DNA of 29,028 nucleotides from positions 1 through 29,028 of the forward strand of contig JAKUNX010000006.1 of NCBI GenBank assembly GCA_022451835.1, given 5' to 3'. Below the pieces are notes generated by a model. The model did no database searches. It was not told the DNA's origin and saw only the letters and a program-made list of their open reading frames with translations. This stretch comes from Candidatus Poseidoniaceae archaeon. GTDB lineage: Archaea > Thermoplasmatota > Poseidoniia > Poseidoniales > Poseidoniaceae. The stretch's first letter is position 1, and each line of letters begins with the position of its first letter. A program made the position numbers and the translations under genes. Of the stretch, positions 1 to 7,494 are shown piece by piece.

Positions 1-61
1 ATTACAATACACAACCAACGATGATAATTGGAAAAAGAATCGTCGTCGCAGAATCGAATAG
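1..61 (+). CDS. Possible C-terminal end of a plus-strand gene (partial)
   Basis: One plus-strand frame is open from the window edge to a TAG at 59-61. It would encode about 19 residues ending in a basic tail (KKNRRRRIE). The stop lies one base from the stop of the convergent queD gene, the tight packing seen throughout this window. The piece is too short to identify and could be chance. The frame one base later is also open and runs into queD, which is less likely. Confidence 0.3.
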   Translation, partial: LQYTTNDDNWKKNRRRRIE

Positions 62-62
62 T

Positions 63-512
63 CTATTTGTGCCAACTTGCAACAGACTTCGGAGTTTCCC
101 ACACATGCATAGCAACTAATTGCAACTTATTTCCGTAAGCTGAAACAATATGTGGCTCAACTTGCTCAAATGCCCATTTTGCTAAATTTTCTGCTGTTGG
201 AATGAAATCCACAACAACAGTTCTATGATCATCACCCATGCATTCTAGAGCTTTTAGAGCGGTTTTGTCACCTTGATAAACAACAAAGGCATGGTCAACA
301 ACATCATGTACTTCTCGTGTTAATATCGTGCTAATATCTGAAAAATCCATCAGCATGCCTTCATCAGATACTCCGCTGACATCAACAACATCACCTTCAA
401 TTTCTGCTTCAAATCTATATCTATGTCCATGCAAATGCTTGCACTTACTTTTGTGATTAGGAACTCGATGCCCTGTATCAGTTTCAACATATCTTCTAAT
501 TCTAGTAACCAT
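63..512 (-). CDS. queD: 6-carboxytetrahydropterin synthase QueD
   Basis: QueD converts 7,8-dihydroneopterin triphosphate to 6-carboxy-5,6,7,8-tetrahydropterin, the second step from GTP to preQ0, which archaea need for archaeosine in tRNA. The protein has 149 residues, close to the family norm. It shows the zinc-binding and catalytic pattern near the N-terminus: an early His (TGHRVP), a Cys in KSKCKH and the HGH pair, followed by the C-terminal ETPKSVASW segment typical of the PTPS/QueD fold. Its ATG shares one base with the queC stop (TAATG), and a strong SD (AAGGAGG, complement of 520-526) sits 7 bases upstream. It is the last gene of the folE-queE-queC-queD operon. A pterin-pathway PTPS is the alternative, but the operon argues for QueD. 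Confidence 0.95.
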   Translation of the reverse strand: MVTRIRRYVETDTGHRVPNHKSKCKHLHGHRYRFEAEIEGDVVDVSGVSDEGMLMDFSDISTILTREVHDVVDHAFVVYQGDKTALKALECMGDDHRTVVVDFIPTAENLAKWAFEQVEPHIVSAYGNKLQLVAMHVWETPKSVASWHK

Positions 513-1657
513 TATTTTTCCTCCTTGAATATTAGTGCGGCTGAATTAATGCAATATCTTTCGCCACCAAACTCTTTTGGACCATCATTGAAAACGTGTC
601 CAAGATGGGCATCACATTTTGAGCACCTGACTTCAACCCTTATCATGCCATGACTTTTATCTGTAACTCGTGATATATTTGCATCCAAATCTTCTGAGTG
701 AAAAGCAGGCCAACCACAGCCAGAATTATACTTGCTTTGCGAACTAAAAAGTAGGTGATTACAGCAAATACAGTAATAATTACCCTTGACAAAATGTTTG
801 TCATATATGCCAGTAAATGCTCTTTCAGTAGCACTATTTCGGGTTACTTGATACTGCAAATCAGTTAATTTTTCTCGGTATATTTTGTCCATGTATTCTT
901 TTTCTACCGATAAAGCGTGGTCAAGAACTTGTTGCCAATCTTGCTGGTATATTACTGGATCTTTTCTACCAATCGCATTAAATGCCAATATTCTCTCAAT
1001 ATCAGAGCCAGTTTTTCCGGAACTACGCCCTTGTTCATCTGGTTCATATGAAGTGTTGGTGTTAGCCATAATTGTATCAAAATCTAGGTCTAAATGTTCG
1101 CAGGAAACTATGGCATCGCGTAGTATTGATTCCTTGTCGCCATCAATATATGGTAAATCCAATTTCACTTTATCGCTATCCCAATTGCCTAATTCAAAAG
1201 CTTTATTCAAACTTTGATAAAATTCAGGCCGGCAATCAGGATATATTGCATGGTCTCCCGAGTGTACTCCAAGAGAAATAGAAACATTACACTCATATTG
1301 GTTACTTAGACTTAATGCATAGCCATAAATCATCGAAGAAAATATCGCATTCCTATTTGGTACTACAGTTGATTTCATTTGTTGTTCTTCATAGTGACCT
1401 TTTGGCACTTCTTCATCCGATGTTAATGAACCAGTAAACATTGACATCAATGAGGATAAATCTACTACGTTATGAGAAATTTGGTAACCATTTTCCGATA
1501 AATAATCAATATTATCTTGTGCTCTTGACAATTCTACAATATGTTTTTGTCCATAATTAAAACCAATCGTGTAAACAGTATTTCCTTCTCGAAGTAGTCG
1601 TAATAACAACGATGTGGAGTCCATGCCGCCACTAAGAGCCATAACTGCAACTTTCAT
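512..1657 (-). CDS. queC: QueC (preQ0 synthase) fused to MsrB (methionine-R-sulfoxide reductase)
   Basis: This is a 381-residue two-domain protein. Residues 1 to about 240 are QueC, the ATP-dependent enzyme that makes preQ0 from 7-carboxy-7-deazaguanine. The ATP-pyrophosphatase loop SGGMDS is at 9-14, and the PNRNAIF and GVHSGDHAIYPDCRPEF motifs are intact. Residues 261-381 are a complete MsrB, which reduces methionine-R-sulfoxide. It has zinc cysteines C296/C299 and C345/C348, GCGWPAF at 313-319 with a likely resolving C314, and the catalytic cysteine in RYCIN (C369). The QueC zinc site is lost: the expected C-Y...C-G-x-C-x-x-C reads S-Y...S-G-K-T-G-S-D at about 203-219. The frame is open across the junction. 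The start overlaps the queE stop by one base. Fusion and operon place it in preQ0 synthesis; the purpose of the attached MsrB is unknown. Confidence 0.93.
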   Translation of the reverse strand: MKVAVMALSGGMDSTSLLLRLLREGNTVYTIGFNYGQKHIVELSRAQDNIDYLSENGYQISHNVVDLSSLMSMFTGSLTSDEEVPKGHYEEQQMKSTVVPNRNAIFSSMIYGYALSLSNQYECNVSISLGVHSGDHAIYPDCRPEFYQSLNKAFELGNWDSDKVKLDLPYIDGDKESILRDAIVSCEHLDLDFDTIMANTNTSYEPDEQGRSSGKTGSDIERILAFNAIGRKDPVIYQQDWQQVLDHALSVEKEYMDKIYREKLTDLQYQVTRNSATERAFTGIYDKHFVKGNYYCICCNHLLFSSQSKYNSGCGWPAFHSEDLDANISRVTDKSHGMIRVEVRCSKCDAHLGHVFNDGPKEFGGERYCINSAALIFKEEK

Positions 1658-2310
1658 TAGTCAATCCCCATCCACTTATGCGTTTGTAATGATAATCTCC
1701 ATTTAGGATTATTTTTGACCACAGATTCAGTCAATGAGAAATTTTTACCATTCCATTCAACTGACTCAGATTCAATGTAACATGGTTGCAAATATAAATT
1801 AGAAAAACCATCTACCAAGTCATCATAAAGTGATAAATCCTGACCTATGTATACACACTTTAATTCATCACCAGTTCTTTGCTTAATTTTAGAGTTCGGA
1901 TATAGTTGATCTTTTGGAGAAACACAGATCCAGTCTATCAATCCTTCATCTATTGGTATTGTACCATTGGTCTCTATTGATATGTGATAGTCTCTTGCTT
2001 TAAGCAATCTTTGTAATGGCCATAAATCATTGAGCATTGGTTCACCACCAGTGAAGATAATATTTTGGCAATCAAATTCTTCTATCTTGTTAATGATACT
2101 TTGACAATTCATTTTATCGTATTGCAAAAAATCAGTATCACACCACTCGCATCTCAAATTGCAATTGCCAAAGCGAACAAATACATGGGGAATGCCAGCA
2201 CGAAATCCTTCTCCTTGAACAGAATGAAAAATCTCTACGACATCATATTCACACGCAAGATCTGAATCTATTTGTGTTGAATCTTGACTTTCAACAGTTA
2301 ATTTTTGCAT
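1657..2310 (-). CDS. queE: 7-carboxy-7-deazaguanine synthase QueE (radical SAM)
   Basis: QueE rearranges 6-carboxytetrahydropterin to 7-carboxy-7-deazaguanine, the ring-contracting step of preQ0 synthesis. The protein has 217 residues. The radical-SAM cluster motif is C50-x3-C54-x2-C57 (CNLRCEWC). It is preceded by the substrate-binding segment SVQGEG and followed by the SAM-binding TGGEP. The start is supported by GAGGA six bases upstream of the ATG, and the gap to folE is 9 bases. Its stop overlaps the queC start (TAATG), so the two are probably translationally coupled. Family and operon context agree. Confidence 0.96.
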   Translation of the reverse strand: MQKLTVESQDSTQIDSDLACEYDVVEIFHSVQGEGFRAGIPHVFVRFGNCNLRCEWCDTDFLQYDKMNCQSIINKIEEFDCQNIIFTGGEPMLNDLWPLQRLLKARDYHISIETNGTIPIDEGLIDWICVSPKDQLYPNSKIKQRTGDELKCVYIGQDLSLYDDLVDGFSNLYLQPCYIESESVEWNGKNFSLTESVVKNNPKWRLSLQTHKWMGID

Positions 2311-2319
2311 AATATTTCC

Positions 2320-2880
2320 TCAATTATTGATTAATTGGAATAATTCTTGTCTTGCTTCAGCCTTATCAAAAAATACGCCTCTCATTGCAGATGTAGTCAT
2401 TAAAGCATTAGCTTGCTTAACACCACGACACCTCATGCACCCATGCGCAGCTTCTATTATCACTGCACAACCAAGAGGTGCTAGATATTTTTCCAAATCG
2501 TCAGCAATACCCTTAGTAATCCTCTCTTGATTTTGCAATCTCCTGGCATGGCATTCAACAATGCGCGAAAGTTTAGAAATTCCAACAATCCTCTCCACTG
2601 GTATGTAAGCAATATGTGCCTTCCCGTTGAATGGCTGTAAATGATGTTCGCAAGTAGAATGAAATTCAATATCCTTTAACAAGACAATACCATCATAACC
2701 TTCACCATTGAATGTGGAACTTAAAATTGTTTTAGCGTCCATATGGTAGCCACTAAATATTTCATCCCATGAATCAATTACACGATTAGGAGTATCTAGT
2801 AATCCTTCCCTTTCAACATCTTTTTCCAGATATCCTAATAGTACCTTTACAGCATCTTTAGCTTCGTTTCTCGTTGGCAT
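2320..2880 (-). CDS. folE: GTP cyclohydrolase I (FolE type)
   Basis: FolE opens GTP to 7,8-dihydroneopterin triphosphate, the entry step to both preQ0 and folate. Zinc and catalytic motifs are visible: STCEHHLQPF in the middle and GCMRCRGV near the C-terminus, with the VxRIVGISKLSR region between them. Many archaea use the unrelated MptA (FolE2 type), so a bacterial-type FolE is notable and fits an organism using ordinary folate, as the ftcD/cyclodeaminase pair downstream suggests. I chose the ATG at 2880 (MPTRNEA) because GGGAGATGAT lies just upstream; an ATG at 2895 would add five residues and overlap the RHH gene. First enzyme gene of the preQ0 operon. Confidence 0.93.
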   Translation of the reverse strand: MPTRNEAKDAVKVLLGYLEKDVEREGLLDTPNRVIDSWDEIFSGYHMDAKTILSSTFNGEGYDGIVLLKDIEFHSTCEHHLQPFNGKAHIAYIPVERIVGISKLSRIVECHARRLQNQERITKGIADDLEKYLAPLGCAVIIEAAHGCMRCRGVKQANALMTTSAMRGVFFDKAEARQELFQLINN

Positions 2881-2884
2881 ACTA

Positions 2885-3070
2885 TCATCTCCCATTCCTA
2901 ATATCTATCTCATCCAATTGATCTAACAGTTTACGGCATGCTGTTCTAATTGCATCAGCAACACTGACAAATTTTTTCTCATCTCCAACATGCTTCTTGA
3001 TATCACTTAGAATTTCAGCTGGCATATCTAAAGACACTTTAGGCATGATTTGTCCGATGTTTTGCCCCAT
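2885..3070 (-). CDS. Ribbon-helix-helix (CopG/MetJ-type) DNA-binding protein
   Basis: A 61-residue protein, or 53 residues if it starts at the internal ATG at 3046 where the conserved part MPKVSLDMP begins. The pattern fits a ribbon-helix-helix regulator: a short beta strand (KVSLDMP), then two helices covering AEILSDIKKH and SVADAIRTACRKLLDQ. It is the first gene of the preQ0 operon, and its last codons contain the SD of folE. A palindromic site at 3076-3091 sits 5 bases upstream of the ATG, as expected for autoregulation. Function as a repressor of the que operon is inference. A toxin-antitoxin antitoxin is the alternative, but no toxin gene is adjacent. Confidence 0.75.
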   Translation of the reverse strand: MGQNIGQIMPKVSLDMPAEILSDIKKHVGDEKKFVSVADAIRTACRKLLDQLDEIDIRNGR

Positions 3071-3075
3071 TTAAG

Positions 3076-3091
3076 TATTACTAGAGTAATA
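3076..3091. promoter_or_regulatory. Candidate operator: 16-bp palindrome upstream of the RHH/que operon
   Basis: The sequence TATTACT-AG-AGTAATA forms a perfect 7-bp inverted repeat around a 2-base centre. A third, similar half-site (TATTAT) follows at 3098-3103, and the 7-mer AGTATTA repeats directly at 3074 and 3096, 22 bp (about two helical turns) apart. A TATA-like stretch for the minus strand lies at about 3098-3110, which would put transcription start inside the palindrome. This geometry suits RHH dimers binding short inverted half-sites. Binding is inferred, not shown. Confidence 0.5.
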
Positions 3092-3118
3092 GCAGAGTAT
3101 TATTTATTCATTTATTGC

Positions 3119-3128
3119 TTTATTTTAA
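3119..3128 (+). promoter_or_regulatory. Candidate TATA box for the aminotransferase gene
   Basis: The run TTTATTTTAA lies about 37 bases upstream of the aminotransferase ATG. An archaeal start 24-28 bases downstream would give a leader of roughly 10 bases. No clear SD precedes the ATG, which fits a short-leader or leaderless message. The call rests on composition and spacing alone. Confidence 0.35.
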
Positions 3129-3159
3129 CTGATTCTTAAGCGAATGTTGAAGAAGCGTC

Positions 3160-4677
3160 ATGAATCGAATAACAATGATGAAGGCAATTAGCAACGCGGA
3201 GGAAGGACTCACGGCGCTGAATGAAATTAGAAATAATTCTGGCGATATGGATACTATTGGCCTTAGCAATGAAGTCATAGGTAAATTCTGCAATTTAGAC
3301 CCTAACTTATTGTTGGCAATATATGAGGGATTGAACAATCATCGTGAATTGCGCAATAGATTAGGTGATGACATTATGCAAGCCAAAGAAGCCGATTTGG
3401 TATCTAAACTTCAAGAAGATTTTGTGAATTTTTACGCACCGGCAACAGTTAATCCATATGTTGCTCTTGCAGCAAAAGGACCTTGGATTGTCACATCACA
3501 TGGTGCAATAGTCCATGATAATGGCGGATATGGTATGCTTGGAGCCGGGCATGGTCCATCTACAGTAATTGATGCAATGTCGCAAAATTGGGTTATGGCA
3601 AATGTCATGACTCCATCTTTTAGTCACAGCAGATTATCTGATGCATTGAGGCAAGAATTAGGTCACACTAGGGGATACTGTCCTTTTTCTAAGTTCATAT
3701 GCATGAATAGTGGTTCAGAATCAATGACTGTCGCATTAAGAATTGCTGATATTAATGCAAATAATCAAACTGCTCTTGGCGCTAAGTATGAAAATTTCCC
3801 GATTAAGATGGTTGCAGTTGAACGCAGTTTCCATGGAAGAACTGACAGGCCAGCACAAATTTCAGATTCCTGTAAACCGGGTTATGACAAGAATTTAGCA
3901 ACATTTCAAAATAGAGATAATTTAATTTTAGTTCCTGCTAATGATTCTGCTGCTCTTGAAGAAGTATTCAAAAGATCAGTAACTGAAAAATTCTTCATTG
4001 AATTAGTCGCTATTGAACCTATTCAAGGTGAAGGGAATCCTGGCATGTGCGTCACTAGAGAATTCTATGATACAGCAAGAAGATTGACAAATGAACATGA
4101 TTCAATGTTATTGGTGGATTCTATTCAAGCTGGAATTAGGGGTCAAGGATGCCTTTCAGTAATTGATTATGACGGATTTCAAGATGCTGAGGTGCCAGAT
4201 ATGGAAACTTGGTCAAAAGCTATCAATGCGGGTCAATATCCTCTTTCAGTATTGGGTATGAATGAGAGATCTGCATCAATGTATGTTGTTGGAATTTATG
4301 GCAATACTATGACGACCAATCCTCGTGCTTTAGAAACTGCAGTAGCTGTTTTAGAGCAAATCACGCCAGAACTTCGTAGCAATATCAAGGAACGTGGTGA
4401 GGAATTTGTTGAAAAGTTGAAACTACTCGCTGCTGAACTACCTGGAACAATTACTAAGGTTCAAGGTACGGGTTTATTGCTAAGTGCAGAATTAGAACCG
4501 AGTAAATTCCCAGTTGTTGGCTTTGATGCAGTTGAACCATGGTGCCGTCGTAAGGGATTAGGTGTTATTCATGGAGGTCACAATGCATTGAGATTTACTC
4601 CTCACTTTAGAATAACATCAGAAGAAATTGACTTAATTATTGATATAGTCAGAGAAGCACTAATTGAATTTTCATGA
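3160..4677 (+). CDS. Class III PLP-dependent aminotransferase, substrate unknown
   Basis: A 505-residue fold-type I, class III aminotransferase (the 4-aminobutyrate, ornithine and lysine-epsilon transaminase group). Visible are the GYGMLGAGHGP loop (about 123-133), the cofactor phosphate-binding NSGSESMTVALR (183-194), SFHGRT (223-228), VAIEPIQGEG (283-292), the PLP-ring Asp in LLVDSIQAG (D320, where the family usually has DEVQ) and the PLP Schiff-base lysine in TWSKA (K353). About 90 N-terminal residues precede the catalytic core, longer than in typical members. Further ATG codons at 3175 and 3178 are possible starts. It stands alone between divergent and convergent neighbours, so context does not reveal the substrate. 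Lysine or ornithine are possibilities only. Confidence 0.85.
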   Translation: MNRITMMKAISNAEEGLTALNEIRNNSGDMDTIGLSNEVIGKFCNLDPNLLLAIYEGLNNHRELRNRLGDDIMQAKEADLVSKLQEDFVNFYAPATVNPYVALAAKGPWIVTSHGAIVHDNGGYGMLGAGHGPSTVIDAMSQNWVMANVMTPSFSHSRLSDALRQELGHTRGYCPFSKFICMNSGSESMTVALRIADINANNQTALGAKYENFPIKMVAVERSFHGRTDRPAQISDSCKPGYDKNLATFQNRDNLILVPANDSAALEEVFKRSVTEKFFIELVAIEPIQGEGNPGMCVTREFYDTARRLTNEHDSMLLVDSIQAGIRGQGCLSVIDYDGFQDAEVPDMETWSKAINAGQYPLSVLGMNERSASMYVVGIYGNTMTTNPRALETAVAVLEQITPELRSNIKERGEEFVEKLKLLAAELPGTITKVQGTGLLLSAELEPSKFPVVGFDAVEPWCRRKGLGVIHGGHNALRFTPHFRITSEEIDLIIDIVREALIEFS

Positions 4678-5895
4678 AAGTGTAGTAACTATATCTTCTC
4701 GCTTAAACTGCCTTGCTGCATAATACGCTGCAAGAGTTGCATACAGTATCGATGTTAACATCCAAATGAATACATGTTCAACAATTACTCTATCCAACAG
4801 CAATTCACGTAATGCCAGTAGTATATTGATTACTGGTATACTAAACCAGAAACTCTCAATTCCATCTAAATTTATTACTTGTGTAAATAGTGCTGGGAAA
4901 ATAATCAAAATAATGGCGGGTCCAAGTATCGAACCTGCTTCTTTAACACTATGCGATCTCATGGCTAGAGCCAATTCAAGTGCTACAACCATTACTGCAA
5001 ATAGCATTATTGATATAACAATAAGTAAAATCGCTTCAAGTGATAAATCTGGTACACCGATAAAATCTGATGATGCTAGATATCCTATAGCAAATAACAA
5101 ACCAAAAATTTGCAATAATACTCCGACGCTAGTAATCGTAGCAACTCCTAACCATTTGCCCATTAATAATTCATTACGTGTGCATGGTAGCCCTAATAAT
5201 GCTTCAAGCGTACCTCTTTCTCTTTCACCAGCAGTCATATCAATCGATGGTTGAATCGCACTTGAGAATGTCCATATCGCTAAAACTAATGGTATGAAGA
5301 GAGATAAAATCAATCCTGCTTGTTCTCCCTCTGTTGCAACGTCTGCAGCACTAGAATCGCCATCCCACCTTAACGGGTTTAGGGTACTATTGACGTCAAG
5401 ACCACCTTCAGAAATACGATTGGCGGTAATATTGTCCTCAAATAATATCAGAGAATTAATAATTCTACTTTTAGCTTCGTTTGAACTTTCTGATGTAGAT
5501 AAATGAATAATTGAATAAAACCAAACATCGCTAGAATAATTCAGCCTTAGTATTGCATCAAGTTCCATATTTCTAACCCGGTCAAGATCACCCATTGGTT
5601 CAGATAATGAATCTGTAAAAGTAGTATTAACCATAGTCAGTATTGTTGTTGATTGATTAAATAGAGATACGAAATCTTCGGGGTATTCGTTGTATTGAAT
5701 CTCAATAGATACATTCATTGAATCTAGTTCCGCTGCTTCGGATTCTAACAGTATAGGGAATACAATGAATAGTACTGGGAACATCAGAATTGGAATAATG
5801 ATAATTGCTACTATAGTTCGCCAATCTCTAACGAATTCAACAACTTCTTTTTTAGCAATGGTCTTTATGCGATTAGTCGATTTACTCACTTTCAA
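4672..5895 (-). CDS. ABC-2 type transporter permease (NatB-like)
   Basis: A 407-residue membrane protein with the NatB/ABC-2 layout: one N-terminal transmembrane helix (about 27-50), a large extracytoplasmic domain (about 53-190) and then five or six helices from about 193 to 395. The segment between the second and third helices (MTAGERERGTLEALLGLPC) is the hallmark coupling region of ABC-2 permeases. It overlaps the ATPase gene by 14 bases, so the two form one export unit. The substrate is unknown; NatAB homologues export sodium, but many relatives export other compounds. The stop is shared as the palindrome TCATGA with the convergent aminotransferase gene. Confidence 0.87.
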   Translation of the reverse strand: MKVSKSTNRIKTIAKKEVVEFVRDWRTIVAIIIIPILMFPVLFIVFPILLESEAAELDSMNVSIEIQYNEYPEDFVSLFNQSTTILTMVNTTFTDSLSEPMGDLDRVRNMELDAILRLNYSSDVWFYSIIHLSTSESSNEAKSRIINSLILFEDNITANRISEGGLDVNSTLNPLRWDGDSSAADVATEGEQAGLILSLFIPLVLAIWTFSSAIQPSIDMTAGERERGTLEALLGLPCTRNELLMGKWLGVATITSVGVLLQIFGLLFAIGYLASSDFIGVPDLSLEAILLIVISIMLFAVMVVALELALAMRSHSVKEAGSILGPAIILIIFPALFTQVINLDGIESFWFSIPVINILLALRELLLDRVIVEHVFIWMLTSILYATLAAYYAARQFKREDIVTTLS

Positions 5896-6727
5896 TCAAC
5901 TCCTTTTCACCTGCATAATGTGGCGTTTTAGGACGGAACAATCTATTCCATAGCTTTGTTATGCCAGATTCTTTGTTACTATCTTCAAATCTAATCCTAG
6001 CCTTTTCTTGAGTTAATTCAACATATGCTTCTTCGAGAGTTGAGCAATTATTCTGTTGAATTAATTCATCTGGAGAACCGTCAGCCTTCACTACTCCATT
6101 GTGTATAATTATTATTCGATCACAAACTTGTTGTGCTTCAAATAACTGATGAGTAGAATATACAACTGTCCCTCCCTCCTGTTTTATTTGTTCCACTAAA
6201 GCCCTAACTGTACGTGCACTAGTTATGTCTAATCCTGCAGTTGGCTCGTCTAATAATAGTACTTTAGGGCCATGTGCTAATGCTCTAAGCAGAGCTGTTT
6301 TTTGCCGCATACCGCGTGAAAATCCTTTTGTATATCTCGATAGATTTTCTTCCATATCTAGACTTTGAGCAAATTTTAATGTTCTTTTCCAAGCTATTGT
6401 ATCATCTATCCCATATAATCGACTATGATATCGTATATTTTCCCAAGCCGTCAATCGCGAATACAGACCAGTTGATTCAGGTACAACTCCTAAATTATCT
6501 CTCATTAGGTGTACTGGAGTATCATTTCCTAGGGTGACAGAACCACTAGATGGCTGATATACACCAGACATTAATCGTAAAAGAGTGGTTTTACCTGCCC
6601 CATTACTTCCAACTAAACCAACAACCTCACCTGAATTTATTTCAAAGGATACGCCATCCAATGCTACAACTTCAGCAAAGTTTTTGCGTACATTTGATAT
6701 CTTTAGAAGTACATTTTGCTCAGACAT
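5882..6727 (-). CDS. ABC transporter ATP-binding protein (NatA-like)
   Basis: The ATPase partner of the adjacent ABC-2 permease. It shows Walker A (GSNGAGKTT) near residue 37, the signature region SRGMRQKTALLRAL, Walker B plus D-loop LLLDEPTAGLD, and the switch His in STHQLFE. The C-terminal 60 or so residues are charged and extend past the normal nucleotide-binding domain. I chose ATG 6727; a TTG at 6733 would add two residues. It follows the small 101-residue gene by two bases and overlaps the permease gene by 14 bases, so all are probably one transcript with the mutase and epimerase upstream. Exporter function is established for the family; the cargo is unknown. Confidence 0.9.
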   Translation of the reverse strand: MSEQNVLLKISNVRKNFAEVVALDGVSFEINSGEVVGLVGSNGAGKTTLLRLMSGVYQPSSGSVTLGNDTPVHLMRDNLGVVPESTGLYSRLTAWENIRYHSRLYGIDDTIAWKRTLKFAQSLDMEENLSRYTKGFSRGMRQKTALLRALAHGPKVLLLDEPTAGLDITSARTVRALVEQIKQEGGTVVYSTHQLFEAQQVCDRIIIIHNGVVKADGSPDELIQQNNCSTLEEAYVELTQEKARIRFEDSNKESGITKLWNRLFRPKTPHYAGEKELIESE

Positions 6728-6729
6728 AC

Positions 6730-7035
6730 TCAACTAGCCCTGCCAGATTCAATTGCTTTGTTAAGACCCGGATATTTAGTCTCAAGTTTTCTTGCCCTTT
6801 CTAATTGTTGTTTTAATTGAGAAAAAATCTCTTTCTGAGGAACACCCATGTCAATCAAATTTGCAAACATTTCAAACGCACCATATATCGAACCTGCGTC
6901 TAAGTAGGCATCATTAGAGATTTTACCACTATAGCGAAGCGAATCTAGCCTAGTTGCAATAAAGTGTGCTTCGGCTTTCAATCTCGGACCATCAATATGG
7001 GATAGGGCCATTAGTTGGTCAACACAAGTTCGCAT
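6730..7035 (-). CDS. Small helical protein of unknown function
   Basis: An unrecognised 101-residue protein starting MRTCVDQLMAL; a TTG nine bases upstream is an alternative start. It looks wholly helical and soluble, with an amphipathic C-terminal segment (KEIFSQLKQQLERARK) and no signal peptide, membrane helix or zinc motif. It lies 22 bases after the epimerase stop and its stop is two bases before the ABC ATPase ATG, so it is almost certainly co-transcribed with both. Position suggests an accessory to the exporter or to the methylmalonyl-CoA genes, with no motif to decide. Confidence 0.7.
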   Translation of the reverse strand: MRTCVDQLMALSHIDGPRLKAEAHFIATRLDSLRYSGKISNDAYLDAGSIYGAFEMFANLIDMGVPQKEIFSQLKQQLERARKLETKYPGLNKAIESGRAS

Positions 7036-7057
7036 GAATAACAATTATTGAGATGGA

Positions 7058-7486
7058 CTATGATTGTTTCCTAATACTTTGTGATAATTCAACTAAGACT
7101 CCGCCTGTTGATTTAGGATGAACGAATGCAATTAAACAGTTTTTAGAACCCTTTCTCGGCACTTCATCAATCATTTTAACTCCTGAATCGATTAACTCAC
7201 TAATCAATTTGTAAATATCATCCACTTCAAAGCATATTTGTTGAATTCCAATGCCCCTTTTTTCAATAAATTTTCCTATGGGGGTATTTTCATCTGTAGG
7301 CTCCAATAATTCAATCATTGCAGGTTTTTGCATATCATTAGCAATCGGAATAAACCTAGTTATTACTCCTTGATCTAATACCTCTTCATCTTCATCATCA
7401 GGTATTAACCCTAGTAGTTTCCAAAATTTTTCACCTTCATCAAGGCTATTTACTGCAATGCCAATATGATCTAATCTAATACCCAT
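7058..7486 (-). CDS. mce: Methylmalonyl-CoA epimerase (VOC fold), variant metal site
   Basis: This enzyme interconverts (R)- and (S)-methylmalonyl-CoA, feeding the mutase encoded just upstream. The 142-residue protein has the two-module VOC layout: LDHIGIAV at the N-terminus (first metal His), IELLEP, GKFIEKRGIGI, and the C-terminal FVHPKSTGGVLVEL with the metal Glu. Where the family normally reads HHI(C/A), this protein has QQI (codons CAA CAA), so a conserved metal-binding His is replaced by Gln. The start at 7486 is set by AGGTGAT three bases upstream; a longer reading from 7519 would overlap the mutase gene. Product call is firm from similarity and context; activity with the changed ligand is open. 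Confidence 0.88.
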   Translation of the reverse strand: MGIRLDHIGIAVNSLDEGEKFWKLLGLIPDDEDEEVLDQGVITRFIPIANDMQKPAMIELLEPTDENTPIGKFIEKRGIGIQQICFEVDDIYKLISELIDSGVKMIDEVPRKGSKNCLIAFVHPKSTGGVLVELSQSIRKQS

Positions 7487-7494
7487 ATAATCAC

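Noticed and set aside
4766..5254. Plus-strand open frame of about 160 codons opposite the ABC permease
   Set aside because: Ser/Asn/Ile-rich product typical of antisense translation, no SD, and the opposite frame is a clear permease.
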